Shown here piece by piece: positions 43,465 to 55,124 of a DNA stretch of 64,000 nucleotides. The stretch is taken from contig JAUMIR010000002.1 in the NCBI GenBank assembly GCA_030847615.1, forward strand, positions 283,630,028-283,694,027, read 5' to 3'. A program made the position numbers and the translations under genes. The notes beneath the pieces were generated by a model. That model ran no database searches, had not been told where the DNA came from, and saw only the letters and a list, made by a program, of their open reading frames with translations. Numbering within the stretch: the first letter of the stretch is position 1; every line of letters begins with the position of its first letter. The stretch comes from Gambelia wislizenii (Eukaryota; Chordata; Lepidosauria; Squamata; Crotaphytidae).

Positions 43465-44455
43465 TGGAAAAAACTGGCGAATGACAGTTGTTTCAGTGTC
43501 ACCACACCACCGCCTCTGAATTCATGATTGGTCTTGCTGTTGCAGCTCATGGGTTGTCTGGGGTGCCTTCCTCCCCTTTGTTTGAACCTCATGAGAAATG
43601 TATGCATTTCAGACAAATAGTCACAGCAGGATTTCCCTCCTCTTTTTCAGTTGGGAGTGCAGGGAGAGAGATCTTACGGCATTTTATTATGTGGCCTGAC
43701 ATAGACTGTTCTGATCTTGTAGACTCAGAGGCTGCTTTGAAATGGGTCCTGGAAGAGGAATGGTTGGCACACTTTACAAAGAGACAGACCTTAGGAGCCA
43801 TGAGTATGAAATGACAAGCACCTTGACTCAAATACGCAGAAATTCTTTAGTTTCTAAGAGAATTGGGGAATAATAATGGAGAAGGCATCAATGAAAGACC
43901 AAACAGCTTTGAAATAGGCCTAACTACTTAAAATCTGTTTTCAGTTTTTTAAATTTACATTCATCAAGTAGGTGCAAACAGAATAAGAACAGAAATAAGA
44001 TGTGTGCACCTGGTTACCCTGAATAATTAGTAAATCCATAGGTATATTATGAGCTGACTTTGAAATTCACTGATTGAGATAATTCTGGATTGTCTGACTC
44101 TCTCCTTTATGCTTGCTATGTATCACCATTTCCAGTAAGTTCTGTTGAATAAGTGTCATTTTTCAGACAGCTAAAAAGAATGTGTACTGATTTTGTTCAA
44201 AAATTTACCTCAAAAAGCTTCTGAACTTGAGAATCATCTTTCAGGAAGTCAATTGTATAGGTCAACAGCTCTGCTTGTTAAGATTAGTGTACTATTATTG
44301 CAATCACAGTATCTACAGTGGGTAAACCAACATGAACAATGCAAGCAGAAATAGCCCGTGTCAGGGAGCAAGACTGTTTTACATAACTATTATGACTGTA
44401 TATATAGAGCATTCTTTGTAATGGAATATAATAAAGTATAGATCTGTCTCAGAGT
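43465..44455 (+). promoter_or_regulatory. TMEM139: TMEM139 3' UTR with poly(A) signal
   Basis: Repeat-free sequence after the stop codon leads to AATAAA at 44430-44435, so cleavage is expected around 44445-44460. The lack of TE insertions over 1 kb in this repeat-rich window agrees with transcribed, constrained sequence. The exact 3' end is inferred. Confidence 0.65.
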
Positions 44456-44702
44456 ATCAGGGAGATACTAGACATACCTTTGGTGCTTATAGGATTTACT
44501 TCTCCATATATTGGTTTTGGATTGCTATCAGGATTTTGATATATTTCCCAGCCAGAGTGCATATGCATTGAAAAAGTACAGGATCCACACATTTTGTACT
44601 TGCCTATTTTACATTTGTCTCTTTTCATGACTAATCTAGGATTCTGCTTATTGAGATTCAATGCTTGTTACAATGCCAGAGACAAAGGAGAATTTGCACA
44701 TA

Positions 44703-45304
44703 CAGTAGCACCTTGGCATCCACTGATTCACCAATCATGGATTCAATTATTTGCAGTTGGTAATGGCGGGGGGGGGAGGGAGGGAAAGGAGGAATCTCAC
44801 CTCCCCCACTATCTCTTCCCCTGGGAGGGTTCCTGGTTACTCCAGCCATGGCCCTGCTGCACAGCGATAGCATGGGTGAAGGGAGAGGGAGGAGCGATCT
44901 AGCCTCCTCCTCTTCCCCCTTCGCCCCCGCAATCGCCGCTGCACTGGGGCCATGGCTGGAGTAAGGGGGGAGTGATCTAGCCCCATCACCCCCTGCAATC
45001 ACCGCTGTAGCGGGGCCATGGTTGGAGCAAAGGGGGAAAGAGGGGAGCAATCTAGCCTCCTCCCCTGCCCCCTTCGCCCCCGTGATCGCTGTTGCAGCGG
45101 GGCCATGGCAGGGGCAAAGGGAGGGGGGAGGAGCAGTCTCACCCCCCTTCCCTCAGAACAGCTCCTTTCGCTGTGGCGGGGCCATGGAAGGGGGAAGGGG
45201 AGGAAGCTAGATGGCCCCTGGGATGGTGTTCGCTATTATCCGCGGAATTTGTCATCCTCAGGGCCCCCTGGAACCAATCCCCCATGGATACGGGGGTGCT
45301 ACTG
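44703..45304. mobile_element. mariner-like MITE with GC-rich repeated core
   Basis: Left CAGTAGCACCTTGGCATCC; right GATACGGGGGTGCTACTG. TA precedes; TGTA follows. The core 44760-45210 is a 100-bp-scale repeat with GGGGCCATGG and CCCCCTTCGCCCCCG recurring three to four times. Confidence 0.8.
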
Positions 45305-46099
45305 TGTATGACAAAAGGAATCCAACCCACTGCTTCACCCAGTGAACTATAGCCTGAGTATTGTATTGTACTACTGACTAGTACATGCATGATTTTTTTT
45401 TCTTGGAGACTGATATGATTTCACCAGTAACAGATTCTGTTTTTTAAAATGTATTGGTAGGCACAACATGTTATCTATTGGTTATATTTTTATCCCACCT
45501 TTTCTCCAGTGCAGTCAAGGCAAAGCACACTGCTCTCCTCTTTACATTCCCTGTGATGTAGGTCAGCATGAGGCAGATAGATTGGCTCAAGGTCACCCAG
45601 TGAGTTTCAAGGCTTAGTAGAGACTACAACCCAGATCTCCCAAATCCCCATCCAACAACAAACTGGCTTACTGTCACTCTAGTTTAAAGGCAGCATATGC
45701 AAAAGATCTATCTGCAGTAAGTCATCTTGCCTGTCTCTCTTTGTTCTCATTCTGATGCCCAGGAGGCTGAAGATGCAACCACTGAAATGCTTACACAGGA
45801 AATATCTTTTTCAATGTATTTTAAATGTTTTTTTTCCCACTGATTGAAGTAGATGTGACAAGAACTCTACTGCTTTGTTAACATGACAAACAACCAGTTC
45901 TACATTCACTTTCAATGACAGGACTTGTACCTCTGCAGAGGAAAAAACAGCTGGGGTGATATTAGCAAAAGTACATCTAAACAGGAAGTTCATCTTTCTC
46001 CCTTTCTTGATGAATTTCAGCTTCATACTCATAGTCTTGCCCAGCTCCATTCTGTGCAAATGAGAACAAAACACCTCCTTATGAGAAAATGATGTGTTG
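45305..46099. other. intergenic with a MIR/L2-like fragment
   Basis: 45480-45660 (ATCCCACCTTTTCTCCAGTG, CCTGTGATGTAGGTCAGC, CAAGGTCACCCAGTGAG) resembles a common squamate SINE or LINE tail in reverse orientation. The remainder is unrecognised. Confidence 0.5.
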
Positions 46100-46218
46100 T
46101 TCAGAGGCTGGATTGCCATCTGTTGGGGATGCTTTGATCAAGATTTCTTGCGTGGCAGGGGGTTGGACTGGATGGCCCTTGTGGTCTCTTCCAACTCTAC
46201 AATTCTATGATTCTATGA
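46100..46218 (+). mobile_element. CR1 3'-end fragment
   Basis: AGAGGCTGGATTGCCATCTG, then GGGTTGGACTGGATGGCC and ATTCTATGATTCTATG. Only the last 120 bp. Confidence 0.9.
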
Positions 46219-46924
46219 AGTCTGGGTTCTAGTATCATCATATAGCAGCACTGCTCACCACTCGCTGTGATATAACCACTCACCTTGATGACAATTCTGT
46301 GGTCTTATATAGTCCCATCACCTTCCTTCACCTCTATTCAGCACACTTCCCATGTGCAATCATTACACCTTCTGTCTGTTTGAAAATCCAAGACAGGCAT
46401 CGTACCTTTAAAGTCCTCCTTTTCTCTTCCTCCACCCCCAAACCCACCCTTATATTGCATCCATAGGCAAAGCTCCTTCATTGTCCAGTGTAGAGTAAGA
46501 GTTCTACACACAGAATTCTGCTACAGCTCCCCACTCATGACCCACAGGACTCTTGGTTTTGCTGAATAGCCCCTCCCCCTGGCCATTCTATCACTGGTGG
46601 AGGGCAGGGAGACTACAGAGGAATATGGATATCCTCCAGCCAGATATACACTGATGGTTTCTTCTGCCAAGGTCCTCCAGAGGTCTTAGCAGGTGATGTA
46701 ATCATTCTGCATATGTCTAAGGAGACAAAACCCCACACTTCTCCAATCCCTCTTCACTCCAATAAGCATGGAATGGAGATTCAGGGGGGCTATTGAAGTG
46801 AAATGGTGAGTCTTGGGGGGCAGGCTTTGGTTGTTTGGAGGACAGAAGAGTACAAGCGTACACCAGCCTCTACAATGGTCAAACCATCACCACCACCAAA
46901 CATACCCAACATAGTTGCTTATGT
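46219..46924. other. intergenic, nothing recognised
   Basis: No repeat or coding feature could be supported. Confidence 0.4.
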
Positions 46925-47690
46925 GAAGTCGAAGGCTTTCAGGCCGGCATCCATAGATTTTCCTTGGGTTTTTTCCAGGCGTGTTCTGGAATAGTTTCTT
47001 TCTGACATTCTGCCTGCATCTGTGGCTGGCATCCTCAGAGAATGGCTGTGTGTGTGTGGGTGTTTATATGCTGTGAACCTCTGTTGGGGAGGATATGTAC
47101 ATTTGTGTAATTGAATGGTTAGTTTCTCAGTATAGAAATGCAAGGCTCGTTAGTGTCTGTTTGGCTAATGGTTGGTTGATGGGCCATTATCTGCTGGGAA
47201 TCCCTCTGTCCCTGGGTGGAATTCTTTTGTAAGTACTGAGTTTTGATTCTATTGTATTCCAAAACTGGGAGCCAGATTTTGTTTAATTTTAAGGTTTCTT
47301 CTTTCCTGCTGAAGTTGTCCAGGTGTTTGTGGATTTCAATAGCATCTCTGTGCATTCTGACATGATAGTTGTTGGCCTTGTCTAGAATTTCTGTGTTTTC
47401 AAATAGCATTTTGTGTCCAGGTTGGTTTATATGTTCTGCTACTGCTGATTATTCTGGCTAGCCCAATCTGCAGTGTCTCTCATGCTCCCTGATTCGTGTT
47501 TGCACACTGCATTTAGTGGTCCCTATGTAAACTTCTCCACAGCTGCATGGTATGCGGTAAACTCCCGGCAGCTGTGAGAGGGTGTCTTTTGTCCTTCGCT
47601 GAGCATAGCATTTCTTGGATTTTTTTGGTCGGTCTATAGATTGTTTGGAGGTTGTGTTTCCTCATCAGTTTCCCTATTCTCTCTGTTTCT
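46925..47690 (-). mobile_element. Penelope-like element (type 1), GIY-YIG to 3' end
   Basis: The minus strand encodes GVYRIPCSCGEVYIGTT, the GIY-YIG-type nuclease start (about 47530-47580). Then come CSVQTRIREHERHCRLG and, after stops, LFENTEILDKANNYHVRMHR and IEIHKHLDNFSRKEETLKLN. The 3' end at 46925 (GTCGAAGGCTTTCAGG) matches the ends at 6670 and 8635. The reverse transcriptase is absent. Confidence 0.88.
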
Positions 47691-48369
47691 CAGTTTCTCA
47701 GTTACTTTTCCATCTGAAAGAAAACCGAATTGAAATTTCCACCCCTTCTGGTTTTCCCCTGATCACTGGAGGTGGACTGATGTTTCCCACCTAAGCCACA
47801 TACAAAGCAGGCCCACAGATCACCCACTGATGGCCCAAAATTTGCATAAAGTGCAACTGAACTTTCACACTGGACATCTTAGCTGAATAGTAGTGGGAAA
47901 GGAGGTCATTATCAGAATTTTTCTTGTTAATAATAATAAAAAAAAATTCCCAAATGATCACCTGTGGGAGAACAACAGAAGAGGTATGACATCATGTGAT
48001 AAGCCCCAACTGAAGATGCTATTATCCTGATGTAACTGTGCTTTACCCATCTTGTGTGATAAAGCTTTCAGAGAAAAATGGCAATGGCACCATACCATTT
48101 GTTAGTACTATGCAGAAGGAAGCACAGTAAACCCCCTTTGAATGACTTTTATCACAAAAAAACTGTGATGAGACAATCCAAAATGAAACAAGAGATGGTG
48201 CCAGAAGATTAAACTCCCAGGTCAGAGGGCACTCAGCAAGCTATTGGGGCACAGCAGAGGATAACTGTGAGTAGCGTTGTGGTTAATGATGCAACTGGAC
48301 TCAAGATGAAAGGACATTCAGGGGCTGACATATGCAGAGGTGAAAGGAAAATCCAAAGCTGTGCAACAC
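47691..48369. other. intergenic, possible small MITE
   Basis: A pair near 47917 (GGTCATTATCAGAAT) and 48052 (TTGTGTGATAAAGCTT) could be ends of a decayed member of the GGACTTTATCA group; not firm. Confidence 0.3.
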
Positions 48370-49243
48370 ATATAGGTACTACAGGAAGATGGAATGTGAG
48401 AAACATGAATCAGGGAAAGCTTGACATAGTAAAACAAGAAATGTAACATATAAACATTTCAATATTTGGGGTAAGGGAGCTAAAGCAGACAAGTGTGGGA
48501 CATTTTGAGTTAGATCATTACACAGTGTTTTACTCAGAAATGAAAATCTAAGAAGGAACAAGGTGGCATTAATAGGGTGGAGAGATGTAGCAAAAGCAAT
48601 CAAAGGATATAACACAAAGTCTGACCAAATAATAAAACTTCAGGGAGAACTCATCATTATAACAATAATATACGTTTATGCTCCAACTACAGAGGCAGAA
48701 GAAATTGATAGATTCTGTGCAAGACTCCAGAAGGAAATTGATCACATACCAAAACAGGACAGGTTGGTAATCATAGGTGATTGGGATGCAAAAGTAAAAG
48801 CAGAATCCAAGATTGTAGGAAAAATTGACCTAGGATCAAGAAATTAATCAGGAGAGTGACAGACTGAATTTTGCGAGATTAAAAGATTGTTCACTGTAAA
48901 CACATTCTTCAAGCAACCAAGGCAACTGTATATATGGACATGATCTGATAGCCGATATAGAAATAAAAAAGACTACATAACTGAGACCAGAAGAGGGAAG
49001 TACTCCATTCTCTCTGCAAAAGCAAGACCAGGAACAGATTGTGGCACAGACCATGAACTGCTAATATCAAAAATTAAAGCAAAGCTAAAGAACACTAAAC
49101 CAACCATCATGCTGAAATACAACCTAAACAACATCCTTGTAGAATGCAAAGATAATGTAAAAAATATATATGCATTGTTAAACCTACTTGACCCAGAGCC
49201 AGAAGAACTCTAGACTGAAACCAGAGACTTTGTCAGCATTGTT

Positions 49244-49342
49244 TGGATGGCCATCTGTCAGGAAAGATTTGATTGTGTATTCCTGCACAGCAGGGGGTTG
49301 GACTCGGTGGCCCTTGTGGTCTCTTCCAACTCTATGATTCTA
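49244..49342 (+). mobile_element. CR1 3'-end, nested in BovB
   Basis: GGATGGCCATCTGTCAGG, then GGGTTGGACTCGGTGGCC and TCTATGATTCTAG. BovB coding resumes after it. Confidence 0.88.
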
Positions 49343-49742
49343 GGAGGAATGAATAAGACATTATCTGCTGCCAAAAAGAAAGAGAAGCCTCAATGGATGA
49401 CAAATTAAACTTTTCAAGCACTTAAGGACAAACAAAAAGCAAAAGTAAAAGTTGTCAGAGTCAGGACCCTGAATGCAACTGTTCAATAATTTGTGTGCAG
49501 GGACAAAGAGAACTACTATAATAATCAATACAGAGAAATAGAAGATGACAGTAGAAAAGGAAAAACAAGGGGCCTCTTCCAGAAGAACCAAGAAATCAAA
49601 GGGAAATTTGAACCAAGAATGGGATTGCTCTACAACCAGTAGGGAAACACATTACAGGACCAAGTACACATAAAAAGATGATGGAAACAACAAACAGAGG
49701 AACCATACAAAAGAGATGAAAGCATGACAGATTCATTCAAGG

Positions 49743-50050
49743 AATCATAGAATCATAGAGTTTGAAGAGACCACAAGGGCCATCCAGGCCAACCCCCTGC
49801 CATGCAATCAAATCAAATCATTCCTGACAGATGGCCATCCAGCCTCTGTTTAAAAACCTCCAAAGAAGGAGACTCCTCCACAGTGTATTCCACTTCCGAA
49901 CAGCTCTTACTGTCAGGAAGTTCCTCCTAATGTTTAGGTAGAATCTCTTTTCCTGTAGTTTGAACCCATTGCTCTGTGTCCTAGTCTCTGGAGCAGCAGA
50001 AAACAAGCTTGCTCCATCCTCAGTATGACATCCCTTTAAATATTTAAATA
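49743..50050 (-). mobile_element. CR1 3' part, reverse, nested in BovB
   Basis: AATCATAGAATCATAGAG on the left; on the minus strand FKYLKGCHTEDGASLFSAAP, then [15 protein letters not shown]. 308 bp. Confidence 0.9.
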
Positions 50051-50162
50051 TGGAAGAACCATTTGAAGATGAACCTACAATTTGACAAAGTGAAGTGAAA
50101 GCACTTGGGAGAAATAAACAGATGGCATACCAATAGAGCTGCTTCAGGCTGCAGAGACTACA

Positions 50163-50505
50163 GAGATTTTCACACAGGGGAAATAACCTCTGGGGAGATC
50201 GGGAGAGAAACGGGGCTGTTCCGGTTGCAGCTCTCCATTTCACACGCCCCCTTCCTTCTCCCGATCTCCTCTCCTCCTCCCTCCGTCCTGCTTCCATTTC
50301 CCTCCTGCTATTTTTTACTAACAAAAGTTCTTCATTAGTAAAAAATAGCTGTACATAGTGGGAGGGAAATGGAAGCAGGATGGAGGGAGGACAACGGGAG
50401 ATCAGGAGAAGGAAGGGGGCATGCGAAACGGAGTGCTGCAACCAGAACAGCCCCGTTTCTCTCCCGATTTCCCCAGGGGTTATTTTCCCCCATGTGAAAA
50501 TCTCC
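50163..50505. mobile_element. 343-bp palindromic MITE nested in BovB
   Basis: Left GAGATTTTCACACAGGGGAA, right CATGTGAAAATCTCC. Arms: ATCGGGAGAGAAACGGGGCT with AGCCCCGTTTCTCTCCCGAT, and TCCATTTCCCTCC with GGAGGGAAATGGA. Loop TACTAACAAAAGTTCTTCAT. Ends belong to the P331 group; arms are unrelated to it. Confidence 0.9.
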
Positions 50506-50680
50506 TGAATCTACTCTAGTTCTAACTAAAATCTGTCAACAAATATGTAAAACCAAATAATGGCCCACAGATTGGGAATGATCAATATACACCCAATTGC
50601 CAAGAAAGGGGACAACAGGGATTGCAGTAACCACAGGACCATTGCTTTAATTTCCCATGCATTGCTTTAATTTCCCATGG

Positions 50681-51720
50681 TCTCATGTGGACATGCAGGG
50701 CCCGATCTGGTATTTGCTGGATAAATCAGGTATTTTCTAAACCTATAACCCAAAGAGCTCTTAGAAATTCCAAGAAAATATCGAGTTTTTAATATGTTGG
50801 AGAAATTAGCAGCAACTCGACCTTAGTAATGTGAGAGGGGGCAACAGAGAAAGGGATCTTTACGCCAACTTTACCCCTACTAACTCTGAACAGACGCACA
50901 CAAACGCATAATGAAAATTAACAATGATATTTATTAAAGACATAAAAATAATAACATCAAGCACACACACATTCATACAAGAAGATTCACACAAGACCAC
51001 TAGGGATGGAAGAAGAGAGGTTGCCAAAGGGATAGATAGGGAGATTTCTGGGGATATACGACATCTGTCTTGTAATCCGAAGTTGTTGAACAAACTGGCA
51101 GCGAGAATGGATGAATCTGGAGTGGCGAACACAGAGATGTAGTGTCCCCAAGAACTGGTTCTGTGTGCAGTGAGGCATGGTTTTCAGACAGTATTTATAC
51201 TAAAAACATGCCCTGAGGTGAGGTAGTTTCATGGGTTGAAACAATAGATTCCAGGAGTCTCCAAAGACTGCACAATGAGTTCCAGAAAAACTCCTAATTT
51301 TGACAATAGGTGTCTGAAGATGCTAATGTGTTGCAAACTGCCTTAAATGTCTTAGTTATTAGATTTATAAAAGCTTGAGTTGCCTCTTTGATGATTGGGT
51401 GGGTGGTGGAGAAGAGTGTGATACCTTTCAGACAAAGGAATACTCCATCTACTCAACGGAACCATTGTCTGTCACTTGGGTGTGTGGTGGAGACAATGTC
51501 CTTTTGACGTCATGTTTCCTCATAGTTTTGGAATTTGTCAGTAGTCCTTCCTTTGGGCGATGCATGGCTTTCAGCACATTTGGGATCCATACAGTGGATT
51601 CCTGATATTTTCCTGCTGTTCCCTGTGGAAGACCTCATTAATAAGCCAAATTAATTAATAAGCCAATTTTGGGGGTTTCTGGAGGTGGGGGTTGCTAGGA
51701 GCACTAACAGAATGGTTTAT
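50681..51720. other. unassigned gap between BovB parts
   Basis: Starts with a 22-bp repeat of CATTGCTTTAATTTCCCATG at 50640/50660. The central part of the BovB reverse transcriptase is missing here. No other family recognised. Confidence 0.35.
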
Positions 51721-51870
51721 TAGGTCTTAACCCAGCTTGCCCCCGTTCCAGCCTCATATCTGCCACAGGAGTCATTTGGACTTCCACGGGCAGATTGGAG
51801 TAAATGCTGTGCATTGTTTCGACTGCAGGGCTCTGGAACAGGGGCTGGCCAGGGTAAATCACCCCTGTAG
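51721..51870. mobile_element. palindromic MITE (family P150), copy 2
   Basis: AGCTTGCCCCCGTTCCAGCC is mirrored by GGCTCTGGAACAGGGGCTGG; outer TTAACCC with GGGTAAA. Same family as 18393-18560. Confidence 0.7.
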
Positions 51871-52430
51871 ATTAGTCCTAGGACTTGGAAGGGCAGCTAT
51901 GAAGGAGCTAGATAAGATCATGAAGTGTCAAGACATATCATTGAATACTAAAGTTAGGATTGTCTGTCCCATGGTATTTCCATTTTTTTTTTTTTAATGG
52001 TTGTGAACGCTGGACAGTGAAGAAAGCTGATAGGAAGAATATCAACTTATTTGAAATGTGGTGCTGGAGAAGAGCTCTACGGATACTGTAGACTGCTAAA
52101 AAGACAAATGAGCAGGTCCTAGAGTAAATCAAACCTGAACTCTCTCTAAAAGCCAAGATGACTAAAATGAGACTGTCGTATTTTGGCTGTATCATGAGAA
52201 GACATGACTCACTAGAAAAGACAATAATACTTAGTAAGGTAGAAGGCAGTAGGAAAAGAGAAAAAATGCATTACAGGTGGACAGACTCAACCAAGGAAAC
52301 CATGGACCTGACCCTGCAAGACCTGAATAGGGCTGTTAATGATCAGGTGACTTGGAGTTCTCTTATTCATAGGGTCAACATGTGTCGAAGTGTCTTGACA
52401 GCAGTTAATAACAAATATCTTCCTTTGTTT
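51871..52430 (+). mobile_element. BovB/RTE LINE 3' part
   Basis: Encodes LGRAAMKELDKIMKCQDISL, TKVRIVCPMVFP, then after a T(12) run NGCERWTVKKADRK, FEMWCWRRALRIL, RLSYFGCIMRRHDSLEKTI and YRWTDSTKETMDLTLQDLN. This is the typical BovB C-terminus. It is presumably the same copy as 48370-50680 with the middle deleted. Confidence 0.88.
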
Positions 52431-52884
52431 TTAGATGTTTTTACACATATATTGCAACTGGCAAAGTCTTGCAAGATTGATTAACTCCTGTCCAAGAGAA
52501 AAGGGCTGTTCATCCCCTAAGACTGCCAGCAGTTTACATCATATTCAGTTAATCAATCAATTATAACTCATATGATTAATTTAACTTTTATTTCTTTAAC
52601 ACAGCCCTAGTAAAAAATGAGTTACAATAGACCATATACTCTAATTTATGCAAACCTTTTAAAAAAAAATAATTCAAGTAATCAACTTTTTTTTTTCCAT
52701 TTTGTGAGAAAGGAAATAATGCCCTCTTCTGGAAAATGAAATGTACAGCACAATCCAAAGGGAGCCTTTCTTTTCCAAACACTCATTATTTAATTTGGAG
52801 ATTGACCCAAACAGCAGTTTTAGGCCTAAATCCAATTTTTTAATCCCAACCAGAGTAGAATCATTGAATCAATGGAAACTTGGC
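52431..52884. other. intergenic, AT-rich
   Basis: A/T homopolymer tracts near 52660-52695; nothing recognised. Confidence 0.4.
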
Positions 52885-53009
52885 ATGTCAACACTGATAT
52901 AAGTCCCACAGGTACAATGGTTCTAATCTAGCTGGAACTAACCATTTCAGGGAAACTGGAACTATTTTTAAGGTGGCAGCCTGGTCATTACTAAATAAGA
53001 AGTTGTACT

Positions 53010-53301
53010 TACCGTGAATATTCATTCTCGGATGGCAGGAGGACCAATCCACTATGCATGGGTTAATCCTCTCACGCCAACCTGGCCAGTCAGGTGTCCA
53101 GAATTCTTTTTCAGTTAGTTCCATTGGACACCTTCTCTCCTCTGTCAATTTTGTTCACTAGCCCTGATCGTTGCCTTGTGTACACGTGTGTGTGTGTGTT
53201 TAGCTTGTACAATTATCTGTTTAAATTCTTTTCCTTTTCCCTCTGGGTGGGTGTGGATTGGTCCTCCAGCTATCTGAGAATGAATACTCATAGTAAGTTG
53301 T
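53010..53301. repeat. inverted repeat inside the DIRS 3' region
   Basis: CTTACCGTGAATATTCATTC at 53010 is mirrored by GAATGAATACTCATAGTAAG at 53280. GGAGGACCAATCCA is mirrored by TGGATTGGTCCTCC. Arms of about 44 bp, spacer about 200 bp. Confidence 0.85.
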
Positions 53302-53593
53302 TGATGGCTTTGTCCAATCAATCATATTGCATATGTCTTTTAATGACGATGAGACATAGTATGCTGCAGAAGTCGCCATTGACCTAGCAGAATGTGACAA
53401 ATGTGTAATGGTTTTGGCTTATTTTCATAGTCATAACAGATTGATATACAAACCTTTATCCAGCATGGAATCACTTTCTTGCTAGTTTGGTGTCTCATTG
53501 TGCATGGATTGAAAGACACAAACAATGATTCTGTGTGATGCCAAGCTTTTGTTCTTTCCACATATATCTCTACTGTCATTTTAACATCTAAGG

Positions 53594-55124
53594 CAGTGAT
53601 GGCAAACCTATGACACGTGTGTCAGCACTGACACGCATAGCCATTTGTGCCGACACACGGCCGTAGTCCTCCTCCCCCCCACCCGCAACCTCACCATCCT
53701 CCCTAAAGTGGCGATCCAGGCTTCAAAGCCTCACTTTAGGGAGGGAGGAGGAAAGTGGCAGGTGGGGCTATGAAGCCCCGATCACCACTTTAGGGAGGCA
53801 GGGGTATGGAGCCTCCCTCCCACCTGGCCACCACAACCCCAGAGGCCTGCCGTGCTTCCCCGGAGCCACCTTGGAAAGGCCGGGTAAGGTGGCTGGCAGG
53901 TGGGACTCTGCTGGGGAAGGTGGCAGGTGAGTGGAAGGGTAGCCGCTAGGCCTCTCCCCAGCCTTCCTGAGGCGGCTCCGAAGCCTCGGAGCTGCCTCGG
54001 AAAGGCCAGGGAAGATGGCGGGCGAGTGGGAGGGTGGCTGCCGGGCCTCTCACCTTCCTTCCCGGGGAGGCTCCGTGGCTTTGAAGCCACGGAACCGCCT
54101 CGGGGAGGCTGGGGAAAGCGGCAGGTGAGCGGGAGGTGGCCACCCGGCATCTCCCCGGCCTTCCCGAGGTGGCTCCGAAGCCTTGGAGCTGCCTCGGAAA
54201 GGCGGGGAAGATGGCAGGCAAGTGGGAGGGTGGCTGCCCGGCCTCTCTGAGGTGGCTTCACAGCCTCGGAGCCACCTCAGAAAGGCCAAGGAAGATGGCG
54301 GATGGGAGGGAGCGACTGCCTGGCCTCGCCCCAGTCTTATCGAGGGGCCTCCGAGGTGGCTTCAAAGCCTCGGAGCTGCCTCGGAAAGGCCGGAGAAGGC
54401 GGCAGGCAGGTGGGCCTCTTGTTTGAGCCCAGGGCACTGTGCGCAGCTTCTCCAATGGAGCCCTCCAAAATAGCTCCGCACAGGGGAGCTGCCAAAAGAG
54501 GAAGGGGGGGAGAATGCACGTGTGCATGTGTGTATGTGCGCGTGGCGTTGTGGGGAGGGGGAGTAAGTGCTGTGAAGGGAAGAAGCCGAGGGTCTGGGAG
54601 CCGAGGAGCTGCCCACGTAATCACTCCTAGGCTAGCCAGCAACACACGCTCTGCTCCATGGCTAACTCAGGCTGCCTCCTCGTCTCCAACTCCTCCTTGC
54701 TCCCAACACTTGCTACTGTGTCCCCCAGACTTCCTCTACCTGCAGCAGGTAAGTCCACCTCTTTTATATCTTTCCCTGCTTCACTTATGGGTGAGGTACC
54801 CCACCCCAAAATAAACCCATGCCACTTTCGGGAGGGGCTCCCGAAAGGGGGGGGCTGTTATTATTTGCAGATTTTTCACATTCGGGGGGGGGGTCTTCGG
54901 AACCTAACCCCCACAAATGTGAAGGGACGACTGTACATTTTGATTACTCAGTTGTCACATGAGTTGTGACAACTCATTAATTATTAATAAACAATTAATA
55001 ATATTGTTGATTAAACAATAAATATCGCAAAATAATGTTTTTTCCTCAAAGTGACACACCACCTGAGATGCTCAGTTTTTTGGAGATATTTGACACACCA
55101 AGCTCAAAAGTTTGCCCATCACTG
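53594..55124. mobile_element. hAT element with 8-bp TSD, nested in DIRS recombinase
   Basis: Left CAGTGATGGCAAACCTATGA, right TTTGCCCATCACTG. Identical 8-bp flanks ATCTAAGG (53586-53593, 55125-55132). 1531 bp, no transposase. It carries a GC-rich minisatellite and the right half of a mariner-like MITE (54870-54933, GAAGGGACGACTG then TA). Confidence 0.95.
53800..54420. repeat. GC-rich minisatellite inside the hAT element
   Basis: About six imperfect units of 90-103 bp, marked by GCCTCGGAAAGGCC at about 53994, 54097, 54191, 54278 and 54377 plus GGGAAGATGGC and CTCCGAAGCCTCGGAGC. They produce long open frames on both strands that are artefacts of the repeat. Confidence 0.85.

Larger units (their letters stand above)
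48370..50680 (+). mobile_element. BovB/RTE LINE with three nested insertions
   Basis: + frames with frameshifts encode a BovB-type protein. The endonuclease part has GRWNVRNMNQGKLDIVKQ, VYAPTTEAEEI, RLVIIGDWDAKV and an ISD/CGTDHELL-type end near 49035. The linker has IEDDSRKGKTRGLFQK. The reverse transcriptase start has EEPFEDEPTI and GRNK, then TKICQQIWKTKQWPTDWE, IAKKGDNRDCSNHRTIALIS and stops at 50680. Insertions: CR1 tail (49244-49342), reverse CR1 (49743-50050), palindrome (50163-50505). Removing them restores the protein order. Confidence 0.88.

Noticed and set aside
53782..54814. Several 80-170 codon frames on both strands
   Set aside because: They follow the 90-103-bp period of the GC-rich minisatellite in a hAT element.
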